In this document: positions 45,126 to 53,490 of the stretch, piece by piece
Layout of the letters: every line of letters starts with the position of its first letter
Position numbering within the stretch: the stretch's first letter is position 1
Assembly: GCA_021229015.1 (NCBI GenBank)
Contig: CM037783.1
Coordinates: 8,565,324 to 8,629,323, forward strand
DNA: 64,000 nt
Direction: 5' to 3'
Source of the DNA: Solen grandis
Taxonomy: Eukaryota; Mollusca; Bivalvia; Adapedonta; Solenidae
Program-made: the position numbers and the translations under genes
Notes under the pieces: generated by a model
Database searches by the model: none
Told to the model about the DNA's origin: nothing
What the model saw: only the letters and a program-made list of their open reading frames with translations

Positions 45126-45240
45126 ACTGTTGAAGGGCTTGTAAAGCGATATTGCCAGCACTACACAGTGGTCCTGAATTTCTCATCGCAGTAACGGCAG
45201 TAGGTAAAGGGGAATGGAGACTTGGGATTGGTGAAAATCT

Positions 45241-45278
<38 letters not shown>

Positions 45279-46029
45279 GCCCACTTGAAGAATTGGAAAG
45301 GTCAAACAATTGTCGTCGAACTGTAGGGTTTGGAGAAACCGTCATTGATCCTTGTGGTGTAGCCAACCCAGACCTCATCGAACTTCTATTAGAACGGGGA
45401 GTAGATGAGGTCAGTGGAGAGAATTGGGCCACAAGTGGTGATGCTTTGGATGTTGTCCCTGATGTAACATCACGTCGAATCAGTATGGGGGACACTTTTG
45501 GTGTTCCAGTTGATACAGAGCGTTTTCTTCTTACAGTGACAAATCGATCATGAGGCAATGTCTGCTTCTTCCTTGTTTGTTTCCTTACTGGTGACTTGCG
45601 TTTGGTTGGCTGTTTTCGTGGTTGTTGTCGTGACCGTTTCCTGGCTGGTGACTTTCGTTTGGGTGGTTGTTTTCTTGCTACTGGACCAAATTTTCTCACA
45701 GCTTTGGTCCCGTTCCATCGAAGCAGTGTACGAATGATGGTGCCCCCAAGGAAACCTCCACCACCAGGTTTTAAAATAAGTTGTCGTTTTGTGGTCAGAT
45801 CCACATGTTGATCAGCTAACTGTCTTAAAATGTCTTTGTTGCGTTCCATAAAATTCATCGTCTGTTTTGGCACAGTTACTTTTTTCTCCAAGATGAGTCG
45901 TGCAGCTAAGGTGAACCATTTCACCATCTCTGTTAATCCTGATTCTACCAGCTCTTGTCGTTTCGTTGGGTTCTTTTCCCGACTCAACGATTCTAGAGCT
46001 TTGATCACTGTATGTGGTGTGTTTTCCAT
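45115..46029 (-). CDS. Basic Ser-rich virion-type protein, 304 aa (paralogue of the 118-aa protein)
   Basis: The N-terminal about 100 residues share the LRQLA..KRQLIL..GGGGFLGG block with the downstream 118-aa protein. A tail follows with two copies of a basic (K/R)KQP-KRKSP-RK motif (about residues 118-150), then a Ser/Thr/Pro-rich region and a run of 12 Ser (TCA repeat, a GAT microsatellite on the plus strand at 45240-45275). The composition suits a DNA-condensing core protein, like the adenovirus core proteins in character only. A TATA-like TATATAAAAT is at 46073-46083, inside the end of the ATPase frame. Confidence 0.6.
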
Positions 46030-46059
46030 GGTAGCTGTATCCTTAATGATGATTGGGTG

Positions 46060-46730
46060 TCATGTTCCTGTCATTTTATATACTGTAGTGTAGACGATCG
46101 GTCCTCGATCTTCACCTGTTACCCACCGATGGAACACATCTGTTTTTAAAAACGATTCTGGTCGGGTGTTCTTGGATGAAAGTCAATGATAAGATATCCA
46201 TGAGGTGTAGAGGTTGCATCTTGATACGCCATCACCAAATGGGGTAGTTGTATTTGGTTCGCAAGTGTTTTGATCTGACCTTTATCTCTTGTGTTTTGAA
46301 ATAATACCATGTAGTGTGCATTCAAGCTGATGGTACGACTAGCCTTGGATTGTTGGAACATGTTTTGTGTGATGTAAATGACAGTGGCATTTCTATGGTG
46401 TCCCTTTCGTGTGAACCATAATTTAATTTTCTCCTCATCTTTTTCTCCTAACATATCATCAAATATGACGAGGTGTGGTAAGGTTGTATCGTCTACTATC
46501 TCTTCATCATCCTCAGGGATACCCTGAATGAATTTGATAGCTTCACGTTCTTGTAACTGTGCGTAGGCACTTTGCCATTCTTTGTAACACCACATGATGT
46601 GTTGTGGTACCACATGAAATAAATCGGTTTTGTACTCAATAAGTTTTTTTACAAATTGAGTTTTTCCTGAACCACTTGGCCCTGAGATGAAAATGTTACT
46701 AGGATGTTGAAAAAGTAAACTACTTTCCAT
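46060..46730 (-). CDS. FtsK/HerA-type genome-packaging ATPase (apparent C-terminal frameshift)
   Basis: P-loop ATPase that pumps DNA into the capsid. Walker A is GPSGSGKT (residues 17-24), Walker B is HLVIFDDML (about 86-94), and a polar sensor TQN lies in IYITQNMF. The frame as assembled stops at 46146 (194 aa). A plausible family-like C-terminus continues in another frame to a TGA at 46060-46062, with the shift at a T run near 46150. Upstream there is a TATA-like ATGTATAAATT at about 46774-46782. It lies at the head of the minus-strand virion gene block. Confidence 0.88.
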
Positions 46731-46773
46731 GATGGTTTAAGAAATAATAACAGCATTGACATGACAACATTTT

Positions 46774-46782
46774 AATTTATAC
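46774..46782 (-). promoter_or_regulatory. TATA box of the ATPase gene
   Basis: The minus strand reads GTATAAATT about 45 nt upstream of the ATPase ATG, in the only sizeable intergenic space of the minus-strand block (46731-46815). Confidence 0.5.
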
Positions 46783-46815
46783 ATCATAGCAAATAAACAC
46801 TTGAACAAACATCAG

Positions 46816-47073
46816 TCAAAAATGTAAACTATGACACACATCATGAATCAGTCTTTCTTTATACATCATCCATTCCGGCAATATCATGGTATATCCCATA
46901 GCATTTAAAGCCATGCACACTTCGTCAAACAGTTCCTCGGATTGTCTTAACGCCTGTTCTGATTGAATTCCAAGTACACGCACAGCCAACAACACAGCTC
47001 TACGCCATGGATTCCGAATTGGAGTTATGTTTTTTTCCTGTAGTGAAGTATTTCCCATGTTTTGGCTTCTCAT
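46816..47073 (-). CDS. Unknown small Polinton protein, 85 aa
   Basis: A predicted helical protein with no recognised motif. The ATG overlaps the stop of the upstream gene (ATGA), a tight coupling that suggests co-expression. Confidence 0.5.
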   Translation of the reverse strand: MRSQNMGNTSLQEKNITPIRNPWRRAVLLAVRVLGIQSEQALRQSEELFDEVCMALNAMGYTMILPEWMMYKERLIHDVCHSLHF

Positions 47074-47690
47074 TCGTCTTGCAAGTACTCTGCGTAGTAT
47101 CTTATTTTGTAGGTGTCCCAGAGGGATTCGTCTCCCAACTCAAACCTTTCTAAGTTGTTGAAATCGGGATCTTGAAAGAACTGTTCACTAGGATTTGGCC
47201 TCGTTTGTTTGAATATTGCGGCGCACTGTTTACCAAAAATGTTAAACACTTGTTCACAAGTGATAGGTTCTGGAGTCAGTAAAATGGCACGTATATCCTC
47301 TGGTGTGTCGTTCCGGTAGTTAATCGCAAATCTGAGATACATACGCTCATCAAAACGGTTCAGTTTCTCCACTGTATCAATGTTTAGGGTATCAATGTAT
47401 ATGTACCACACGTCAGAGATCAGGTTGCGTAGCAGGTTGTAAATGGCAAAAATCCGTTGAAAGACCACACTTTTATAGCTGCTTGGAAGATCACGCCCTC
47501 GTACATCACTAAAGATATCATAATCTTGGTTTAAACAAGAGGGATCCTCCATCGTCTGGTGAATTATTCTGTTTCCAACGCGCTGTGCCCAAGTAAAAAA
47601 TAACTCGTTACAAAATGCAGCAGGTTTCTTATTAGCTTCAACGAGATGTCTGTAGATCATCTGTTGCATTTCTACTGGTAGAGTGTTCAT
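47070..47690 (-). CDS. F-box-like accessory protein, about 206 aa
   Basis: The open frame extends up to 47846, inside the polymerase gene, but the ATG at 47690 (MNTLPVEMQQMIYRHLVE) avoids that overlap and gives an N-terminus resembling an F-box (LPxE, then IxxxL). F-box proteins couple substrates to SCF ubiquitin ligases. With a RING protein also present, a ubiquitin theme is possible, but the match is short. The rest is helical and aromatic-rich with no further domain recognised. Confidence 0.5.
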   Translation of the reverse strand: MNTLPVEMQQMIYRHLVEANKKPAAFCNELFFTWAQRVGNRIIHQTMEDPSCLNQDYDIFSDVRGRDLPSSYKSVVFQRIFAIYNLLRNLISDVWYIYIDTLNIDTVEKLNRFDERMYLRFAINYRNDTPEDIRAILLTPEPITCEQVFNIFGKQCAAIFKQTRPNPSEQFFQDPDFNNLERFELGDESLWDTYKIRYYAEYLQDE

Positions 47691-47751
47691 CGTGAATCTC
47701 CGTATGTTTCCACCACCGTTCAGGCTATGCACACGATCACAAGCCAACTGG

Positions 47752-50700
47752 TTATGACGGTTGGTAACCGTACGGCACTGTCTTATATTTGTCCACGACC
47801 ACGCGTTTTGTATACACTGAGCGGAACGTCTTGGTCTGTGTCTCACTGATCACTTTGCGATTTCTATGTCTCTTGATTCGGGATTCATATTCGATGACTG
47901 TCTTGTAATGTTTGCGATCTTGTACACAGTCGACCATAGTCTTAAAATTGACTTTCTGACTAGCATTGTAATCCAAAGTGATGCCTTTTACTTTGCATTT
48001 CTGATGTCGATTTCCTTTTTCATCGATATATTCATACCCATAGTTTTTTGGCCCTAATGCCACGAATTTGACAATGCGTCCATGTGGTACTTCATCTGTC
48101 CACTTTCCCAACTGGCTCTCTTCAATTGGAATGTTGTACTGGTCAGGGTCAAAGATATACATACAACTGTCTGTGTCAAAATACAGTACCCGATCTCCAA
48201 GTTTTTCCAACTGGGTGTAAAGTTCAAGTCGAGCATAGGACGTAACGAAGGCAGCTACCACTGGATTTGAAGATGAATGGGGCTGTGTTGCGTCTGTTTC
48301 ATCCGAGTAATTCACCAACATGAAGTTGTCATGATCGAAAATCTCGGCAAACTGCACAGTGACATGACGGTCGGAGAGTAGGTCATACAACCGGTTCACC
48401 TTAGTCACATACTCGGTTTTGGTTTGAACATTGTTTTGTGCATTCTTACCCCACAAACAGTTCAACATGGTTTTGGCAAACGCTCTTTTTCCTTTGTTCT
48501 TTTTCACGTTGTCGAGCCAGATACCCTCTATCTGAAAGTAATTCTGTTTAAAGCGGGCTTCATCATCTTCTGTTTCTACCCAATTAGGGTAACCACTTGC
48601 TTCTTGTTTCAATTTCAAGTATTTGTTAATATACTGTTTATACACATCTTTACTCCATGCGTCCCAGTGCCAGATGTGGAAGACGTCTACCAATTGGTAT
48701 CCTACCTCAAGAGCTTTGGCTATTTCCACATGGGTCCAGCTACCTGTCAACATGCGTTTGTACAGAGTGTGATTGCATTTTTCACACTCTTCCTCAGCAC
48801 AGGTACGGCACAGTGTAAAGATCATTTTCTTGTTACAGTGAATAGGTAGGACTGGTAGCCACAGGTCTTGTGGTGGCAATAAACGACATTTGATGAGTCC
48901 CTTGTACATTCCAATGTTGTTTATATCAATCATCTCTTGACTTAAGATGTCGGGATGTCCCACGGGGTATGCTTTGTACTTGTTCACGAATGGATACAGT
49001 GAGCAAATGTCAGCATACTTAATTTCTTCCTTGGTGGTTGTATCCACTTCATGGTACAATTGAACGGCATTGGTTCGTCCACCAAACAAAGCATCCGAGG
49101 TATAATAGGTTCTTGGAAGGGAAAGAAACGGTTCAGAGTATCTCTGTATTCTGGTTCAATCTTGCATTTCTGATCAAAGTCACATTCCCACATTACAACT
49201 GTGTTGTAACCTTGTTGAGACAAGTCTTTCAACCGAAAGGTTGTGGCATTGTATAACTGCTCCATAGTTTGAAGTGTGTAACCGTTCACACTGTCTCTCC
49301 TTGGGTAACATTTTGCACATCCGTGTGTCCAGCACCCCATGAATTCGTATACGGTGTTTGTCTCTTTGTGGAATCCGTCAACGTAATAGGGTCCAATTTG
49401 TACTTCACCTCCATTTAATGCATGGCGAATGTGCTTATTCTCAATGGAAGCAGTTGTTTCTATCCAACGAATCCCTTTGATTGAGTATCGAGTTTTGTTT
49501 GGATACCCGTCATCAGAGATTACAGCCAAGGTCTTTGGAGGCATTGAATTTTTACGCCAAGCTTTGTTGCACACTTGAGCTAGAGTGTTTTGCTTCCATT
49601 CATGATCAATTCTGGTTTGGCTGTATCATGTGTCAGTAAGTGCCTCAAAATAAACTGTGCGTCGTATCCTTGTGAGTTGTGAGCAATCACTGTGGTACCT
49701 TTGTGACTGGGTTGAAACAGCCATGCACAAAATTCTGACAAAGTGTTGTTACCACGAAATACTTTTTCTCTAGGCTCATCCACAGCTTCGCATTTCTGGC
49801 ACGGGTTTTTCATGGATTGACACATACAGTCTCCACAAGCACGTTGAGCAACACAAAAATTTGGTATATGTTCACCCAAATCAAATCGGCACTCAAAGTC
49901 AAAGAAGATGAAAGGTACAGTCGGTGACTTCATGTTCTCCGGTTCTTTGTACGTGGGGATATAACACTGATGTTCTGCATCCACAACTTTCTTGCAATAC
50001 TTGCATTTTTTAGTGCCAGGACAGAGATGGTTCTTCTTTGTGCCCACAACCATTTGACCACAGGTATTTCATTGCCATACACTTTCACAGATGTTTTTTG
50101 TAGATTTTCCTGGTTTCGCTTTGTGCTGATCAAAACATTTCTGACTATGAAATGTTCTACCACAGTGACCACATGGAAAGAATCCTTCTTTTGGGCATAG
50201 TATCGAGGCGTAACACAGACAAATATTCTTACACAAGTGAGCTTCTCTGTTGTTATAACCGTAGTTTCAGTGTTCACAGAAGTAGCTGCATCCCAGGAAA
50301 CCAGTGATTGATGTAATGCAATCATAATGTTTATCATGATAATAAATGTGAATCACTTTGCTTTTGTCTGTCAGAGGTGGGTGATTGAACAACACGTCCA
50401 TTTTCTCAAATTGTGGCCACACTTTGATCACATAGTCTGGATAAAGGTGGGCTTGAATCTTCTTGTATTCTTCTATACCACAAGGTTGATTTGAACTAAT
50501 GCCCACACTATCTAACAATGTCTTGGCTTCTTGGCTTTGAAGAAATTTTGCAGATTGTCTCATCAAATTCCATCGCTTCTTCCAGGCTGTATCGTCCGTT
50601 TTATTGAGTTTACATATCCCTACCACAATTGATCGTGCCAAACACATACTGTCGTGAACATTGTCTATCTTTACCATACTTCGTTTGACTTTGGACATGT

Positions 50701-51175
50701 TCTCAATGCTTAGGTGCGATCCAAACGTTCTTTTTGTTCTTCCACCTCCCTCGGGCATAATGACATGTGTCATTTCTAACTGGAGATGCCCGTCATGAAT
50801 CTCAAACTTGTGGTTGCTTTGTGATACTTTCTCTATTTCGTTCAACAGCGTATCTCCTGAAATGTGTGTTGCATTCCCGAATGGAATGTGGATACCAAAT
50901 GCTAGGTCAGGATGATTTATGGAGATACGAATTTGATCGTTGTCATTGACCCGTGCTTCTCTGTATAACTGTTTCACCATGTCATTGAAAAGTTGATGTG
51001 TAAATTCAAACGGTTTTTTATATCTTTCAAAAGTAACATCGTACACGTGGCCATTCGTTTTAAACTTTCTTGAAGTTCTCTGTGACCGTGGCTGTATGGA
51101 ATAATATTCCCGTATATCACTCTTGGTCTTTTTTGCAGGTTGCTCATCATCGCTGCTTTCTTCACTACTCGACAT
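47752..51175 (-). pseudogene. Family-B DNA polymerase (Polinton PolB), exonuclease region deleted, frameshift, two in-frame TGA
   Basis: Protein-primed replicative polymerase of the element. The N-terminal 302 codons run from an ATG at 51175. A zinc-finger region (CGHCGRTFHSQKCFDQH) follows in the same frame but is broken by TGA at about 50267 and about 50054. Exo I is FFDFEC (about 49900) and Exo II is AHNSQGYDAQF (about 49680). The frame then jumps at about 49580 directly to a region normally more than 100 residues later, so Exo III is missing. A one-base shift near 49097 precedes the polymerase motifs: A, DICSLYP (about 49010); B, KTMLNCLWGK (about 48470); C, YFDTDS (about 48177), all intact. 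The stop is at 47752. As assembled it cannot make a functional enzyme. Confidence 0.9.
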
Positions 51176-51310
51176 CGTTGTGATTATAAGTAAGTGAGCA
51201 AAGCTTTTTTATACATCTAAGCTCCGCCCACCTGATCTCAGGCCTATAAAGTGCGGTGTGACCCGTCCACTTCATCACTCTCAAACCTGATTCAGACTGC
51301 TCTGTTCAGA
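51176..51310. promoter_or_regulatory. Bidirectional TATA promoter between PolB and zinc-knuckle gene
   Basis: A minus TATA (GTATAAAAAAG) lies at 51204-51214 upstream of PolB and a plus TATA (CTATAAAG) at 51244-51251 upstream of the zinc-knuckle gene. Between them is a GC box (GGGCGG on the minus strand, at about 51224). It lacks the CCAAT/TGACCT blocks of the three accessory-gene modules. Confidence 0.65.
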
Positions 51311-51853
51311 ATGACCTGCAACACATTTGAGTTCTGGGTGAAAGGACAACTACAAGCTATCAGTGACAAGCTGATCAGACTAGAAACAGAAAGACAAGTG
51401 ACATGCTACCGCTGTCAGGAAAAGGGGCATTATGCATCGGCATGTACGAAGAAAGCTTCAACACCTCAAACAGTACGGGTGTGCTACCGTTGTCATGAAC
51501 CGGGACATTTTGTTTCTAATTGCCCAAAACCTGCAGTGTGCTACAGCTGTCACGAACAAGGCCACTTTGCATCCGCTTGTCCTAAGAAAGGAATGAATAG
51601 TACTGTACCTACAGTAAACGCACAGACGGACAGTGAAATGCAGAAAATGGACGTAGTTGAGACAGTGCCACAGACGGACAGTGATGTTGAGTTACTAGAG
51701 GCTGCCTCTGAGTTGGAGAAACCTACCGTAAAACCAAAGAAACGCAAGAGAAGCGTCAACACATGCATCGTGTGTCCTGAGGCTCACCCATCAACAAGCA
51801 GTACAGAGTGTAACCGACCAGCTAAGAAGCGAAAAATGACATTTGAACACTAG
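51311..51853 (+). CDS. Three-CCHC zinc-knuckle protein, 180 aa
   Basis: The start is taken at ATG 51311; the longer frame opens with GTG before the likely transcription start. Three zinc knuckles of CX2CX4HX4C form (CYRCQEKGHYASAC, CYRCHEPGHFVSNC, CYSCHEQGHFASAC) span residues about 32-90, as in retroviral nucleocapsid and CNBP-type proteins. A polar acidic linker follows, then two basic nuclear-localisation-like clusters (PKKRKRS and PAKKRKM). It probably binds single-stranded nucleic acid in the nucleus. Transcribed divergently from PolB, so an early replication role is plausible. An AATAAA at 51950 suggests ordinary polyadenylation. Confidence 0.8.
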   Translation: MTCNTFEFWVKGQLQAISDKLIRLETERQVTCYRCQEKGHYASACTKKASTPQTVRVCYRCHEPGHFVSNCPKPAVCYSCHEQGHFASACPKKGMNSTVPTVNAQTDSEMQKMDVVETVPQTDSDVELLEAASELEKPTVKPKKRKRSVNTCIVCPEAHPSTSSTECNRPAKKRKMTFEH

Positions 51854-51949
51854 ACTTGAAAAAAACAAAGTTGTGTTATGTTCATTATTTGCTGTATGAC
51901 GCACGTTTAATTCATTGTTGCTGTATGACACATGTTTGTTGTTAAACAC

Positions 51950-51955
51950 AATAAA
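51950..51955 (+). terminator. Polyadenylation signal of the zinc-knuckle gene
   Basis: AATAAA 97 nt after the stop codon, with no histone-type stem-loop in the 3' region. Confidence 0.6.
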
Positions 51956-52019
51956 AAAATCATATGACAATTGTAGTAGTTATCCTTTCTACATCATTGT
52001 AATGGTCCTTGAGAAGTGT

Positions 52020-52235
52020 CTAGCACTCACTCAAATACAAATACCGCCAGTAATGCCTGCTGGCTTCTGGATATGCCAGGTAAAACCCTGACAAATCCGG
52101 GTACAATGGCAAAGGGGGTAAACTCGGGTACAAGTTGACACCCTCTTCCTTTATACCCCCTTCCTTGACTTCTACTTTCTTCTCCTTTCGTAACGCCTTC
52201 CTTGCACGTCGGAATAACTTACGAAGGAACTTCAT
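52020..52235 (-). CDS. Small protein with tandem YPxL late-domain-like motifs, 71 aa
   Basis: The frame is open upstream to 52313, but that part lies in or above the TATA box (52268-52278). The ATG at 52235 in a CACCATG context is therefore the likely start. The N-terminus is a basic amphipathic helix (KFLRKLFRRARKALRK). Residues 35-48 contain LYPSL and LYPDL separated by a Pro/Leu linker. YPxnL motifs recruit the ESCRT adaptor ALIX in retroviral budding; YPDL is such a motif. A membrane-binding plus ALIX-recruiting role is inferred. Expressed from promoter module 3. Confidence 0.55.
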   Translation of the reverse strand: MKFLRKLFRRARKALRKEKKVEVKEGGIKEEGVNLYPSLPPLPLYPDLSGFYLAYPEASRHYWRYLYLSEC

Positions 52236-52267
52236 GGTGAAGAATGAATACATACACAGCATTACAC

Positions 52268-52439
52268 AATTTATAGTCAAGAAAAAGTAGGTTAGTAGGT
52301 CAATCCACCCCAAATGTCAAGGCCGAAGACAATGCTATCTAACTCAGGTCAAGGTCGAACTTGATTTATTGGATGAAAAAATAACGTTCTCTGATTGGTG
52401 TGCGCCAACACAAGAAAGTAGGTCAATCCGGTACTATAA
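52268..52439. promoter_or_regulatory. Promoter module 3, inverted copy, truncated by the gap
   Basis: In reverse order to module 2 it contains a minus TATA (CTATAAATT), AGGTCAATCCACCCC, GTCAAGGCCGAAGACAATGC, ACTCAGGTCAAGGT, AATAACGTTCTCTGATTGG, AGTAGGTCAATCC, and a plus ACTATAA that reaches the gap. It therefore drives the 71-aa gene leftward and an unseen gene rightward into the gap. Confidence 0.7.
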
Positions 52440-52539
52440 NNNNNNNNNNNNNNNNNNNNNNNNNNNNNNNNNNNNNNNNNNNNNNNNNNNNNNNNNNNNN
52501 NNNNNNNNNNNNNNNNNNNNNNNNNNNNNNNNNNNNNNN
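52440..52539. other. Assembly gap (100 N)
   Basis: Exactly 100 N, placed directly after a plus-strand TATA-like box. The right part of the Polinton, including its terminus, is missing or placed elsewhere. Confidence 0.99.
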
Positions 52540-52957
52540 GTACGGAGAGATGATTTGTTTTTAATGACAAGGGATGATAAAAAATTCACTTTTTTTTTTT
52601 TACAATATACACAAATTTACATTAACACTTTGTTTGCATTGCATTATATTGCTTTAAATGGATTTATTTTTTTTTACATTTTCCTGAAACTTGATTTCTT
52701 TAGATTACATCTTCAAATCTGCCAATTTCTACAAAACATGCATATTTTGTATAGAAGACCATCTAAAACTATCCCGTATTTCTATAAAAAGTGGTGTCCA
52801 ACAAAGTGAGAAAAGCTATTATCCTTTGTATTATCTAAATAAATGTAAATTCATTTATTTCTATTTTATTTTTGAAACTAAGAAAAAAATAAGAATTAAG
52901 TTTCACTATAAATGCAAGTGTTCATTTTAATCTCTCTTTTCCTTTTTTTTTATATCA
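52540..52957. other. AT-rich non-coding stretch
   Basis: Low-complexity AT-rich sequence. The open frames here lack coding character, and one crosses the N run. Nothing Polinton-like is seen, so this contig probably is not a continuation of the element. Confidence 0.45.
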
Positions 52958-53490
52958 CAGTTTAATAGAATGTGTGTTTATTTTTTTATATCACAGTTTA
53001 ATAGAGTGTGTGTTTATTTTTTTATATCACAGTTTAATAGAGTGTGTGTTTATTTTTTTATATCACAGTTTAATAGAGTGTGTGTTTATTTTTTTATATT
53101 GCAGTTTAATAGAGTGTGTGTTTATTTTTTTATATTGCAGTTTAATAGAATGCGTATTTACTTTTTTATATTGCAGTTTAATAGAGTGTGTGTTTATTTT
53201 TTTATATCACAGTTTAATAGAATGTGTGTTTATTTTTTTATATTGCAGTTTAATAGAGTGTGTGTTTATTTTTTTATATCACAGTTTAATAGAATGTGTG
53301 TTTATTTTTTTATATCACAGTTTAATAGAGTGTGTGTTTATTTTTTTATATCACAGTTTAATAGAGTGTGTGTTTATTTTTTTTATATCACAGTTAAATG
53401 GAGTGTGTGTGTATTTTTTATATCACAGTTTAACAGTGTGTGTTTATTTTTTTTATATCACAGTTTAATAGAGTGTGTGTGTATTTTTTT
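52958..53490. repeat. 36-bp minisatellite
   Basis: About 15 copies of a 36-bp unit of the form CAGTTTAATAGAGTGTGTG followed by TTTATTTTTTTATATCA. Two subtypes differ at the end (TATCA versus TATTG). Because 36 is a multiple of three, long repetitive open frames appear in two phases. They are artefacts. Confidence 0.95.

Larger units (their letters stand above)
37030..52439. mobile_element. Polinton/Maverick (adintovirus-like) element, right end lost at gap
   Basis: The stretch carries the hallmark Polinton set: family-B polymerase, retroviral-type integrase, packaging ATPase, adenain-like protease, double-jelly-roll major capsid and penton-like protein. Genes are closely packed with 4-bp overlaps and 2-5 bp spacers, mostly on the minus strand. 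The left border is approximate: I could not identify a terminal inverted repeat. The right end is in or beyond the N gap at 52440, just after a promoter pointing into it. Integrase and polymerase are broken, so this copy is not autonomous as assembled. Several single-base frameshifts lie in homopolymers and could be assembly errors. Confidence 0.93.

Noticed and set aside
50054..50269. Calling PolB a selenoprotein because of the two TGA codons
   Set aside because: No SECIS element could be recognised, zinc-ligand Sec is not an established use, and the gene has other inactivating changes.
49930..50337. 135-codon frame overlapping the PolB zinc-finger region
   Set aside because: Out of phase with the zinc-finger sequence, which reads correctly in the main PolB frame interrupted by two TGA codons.
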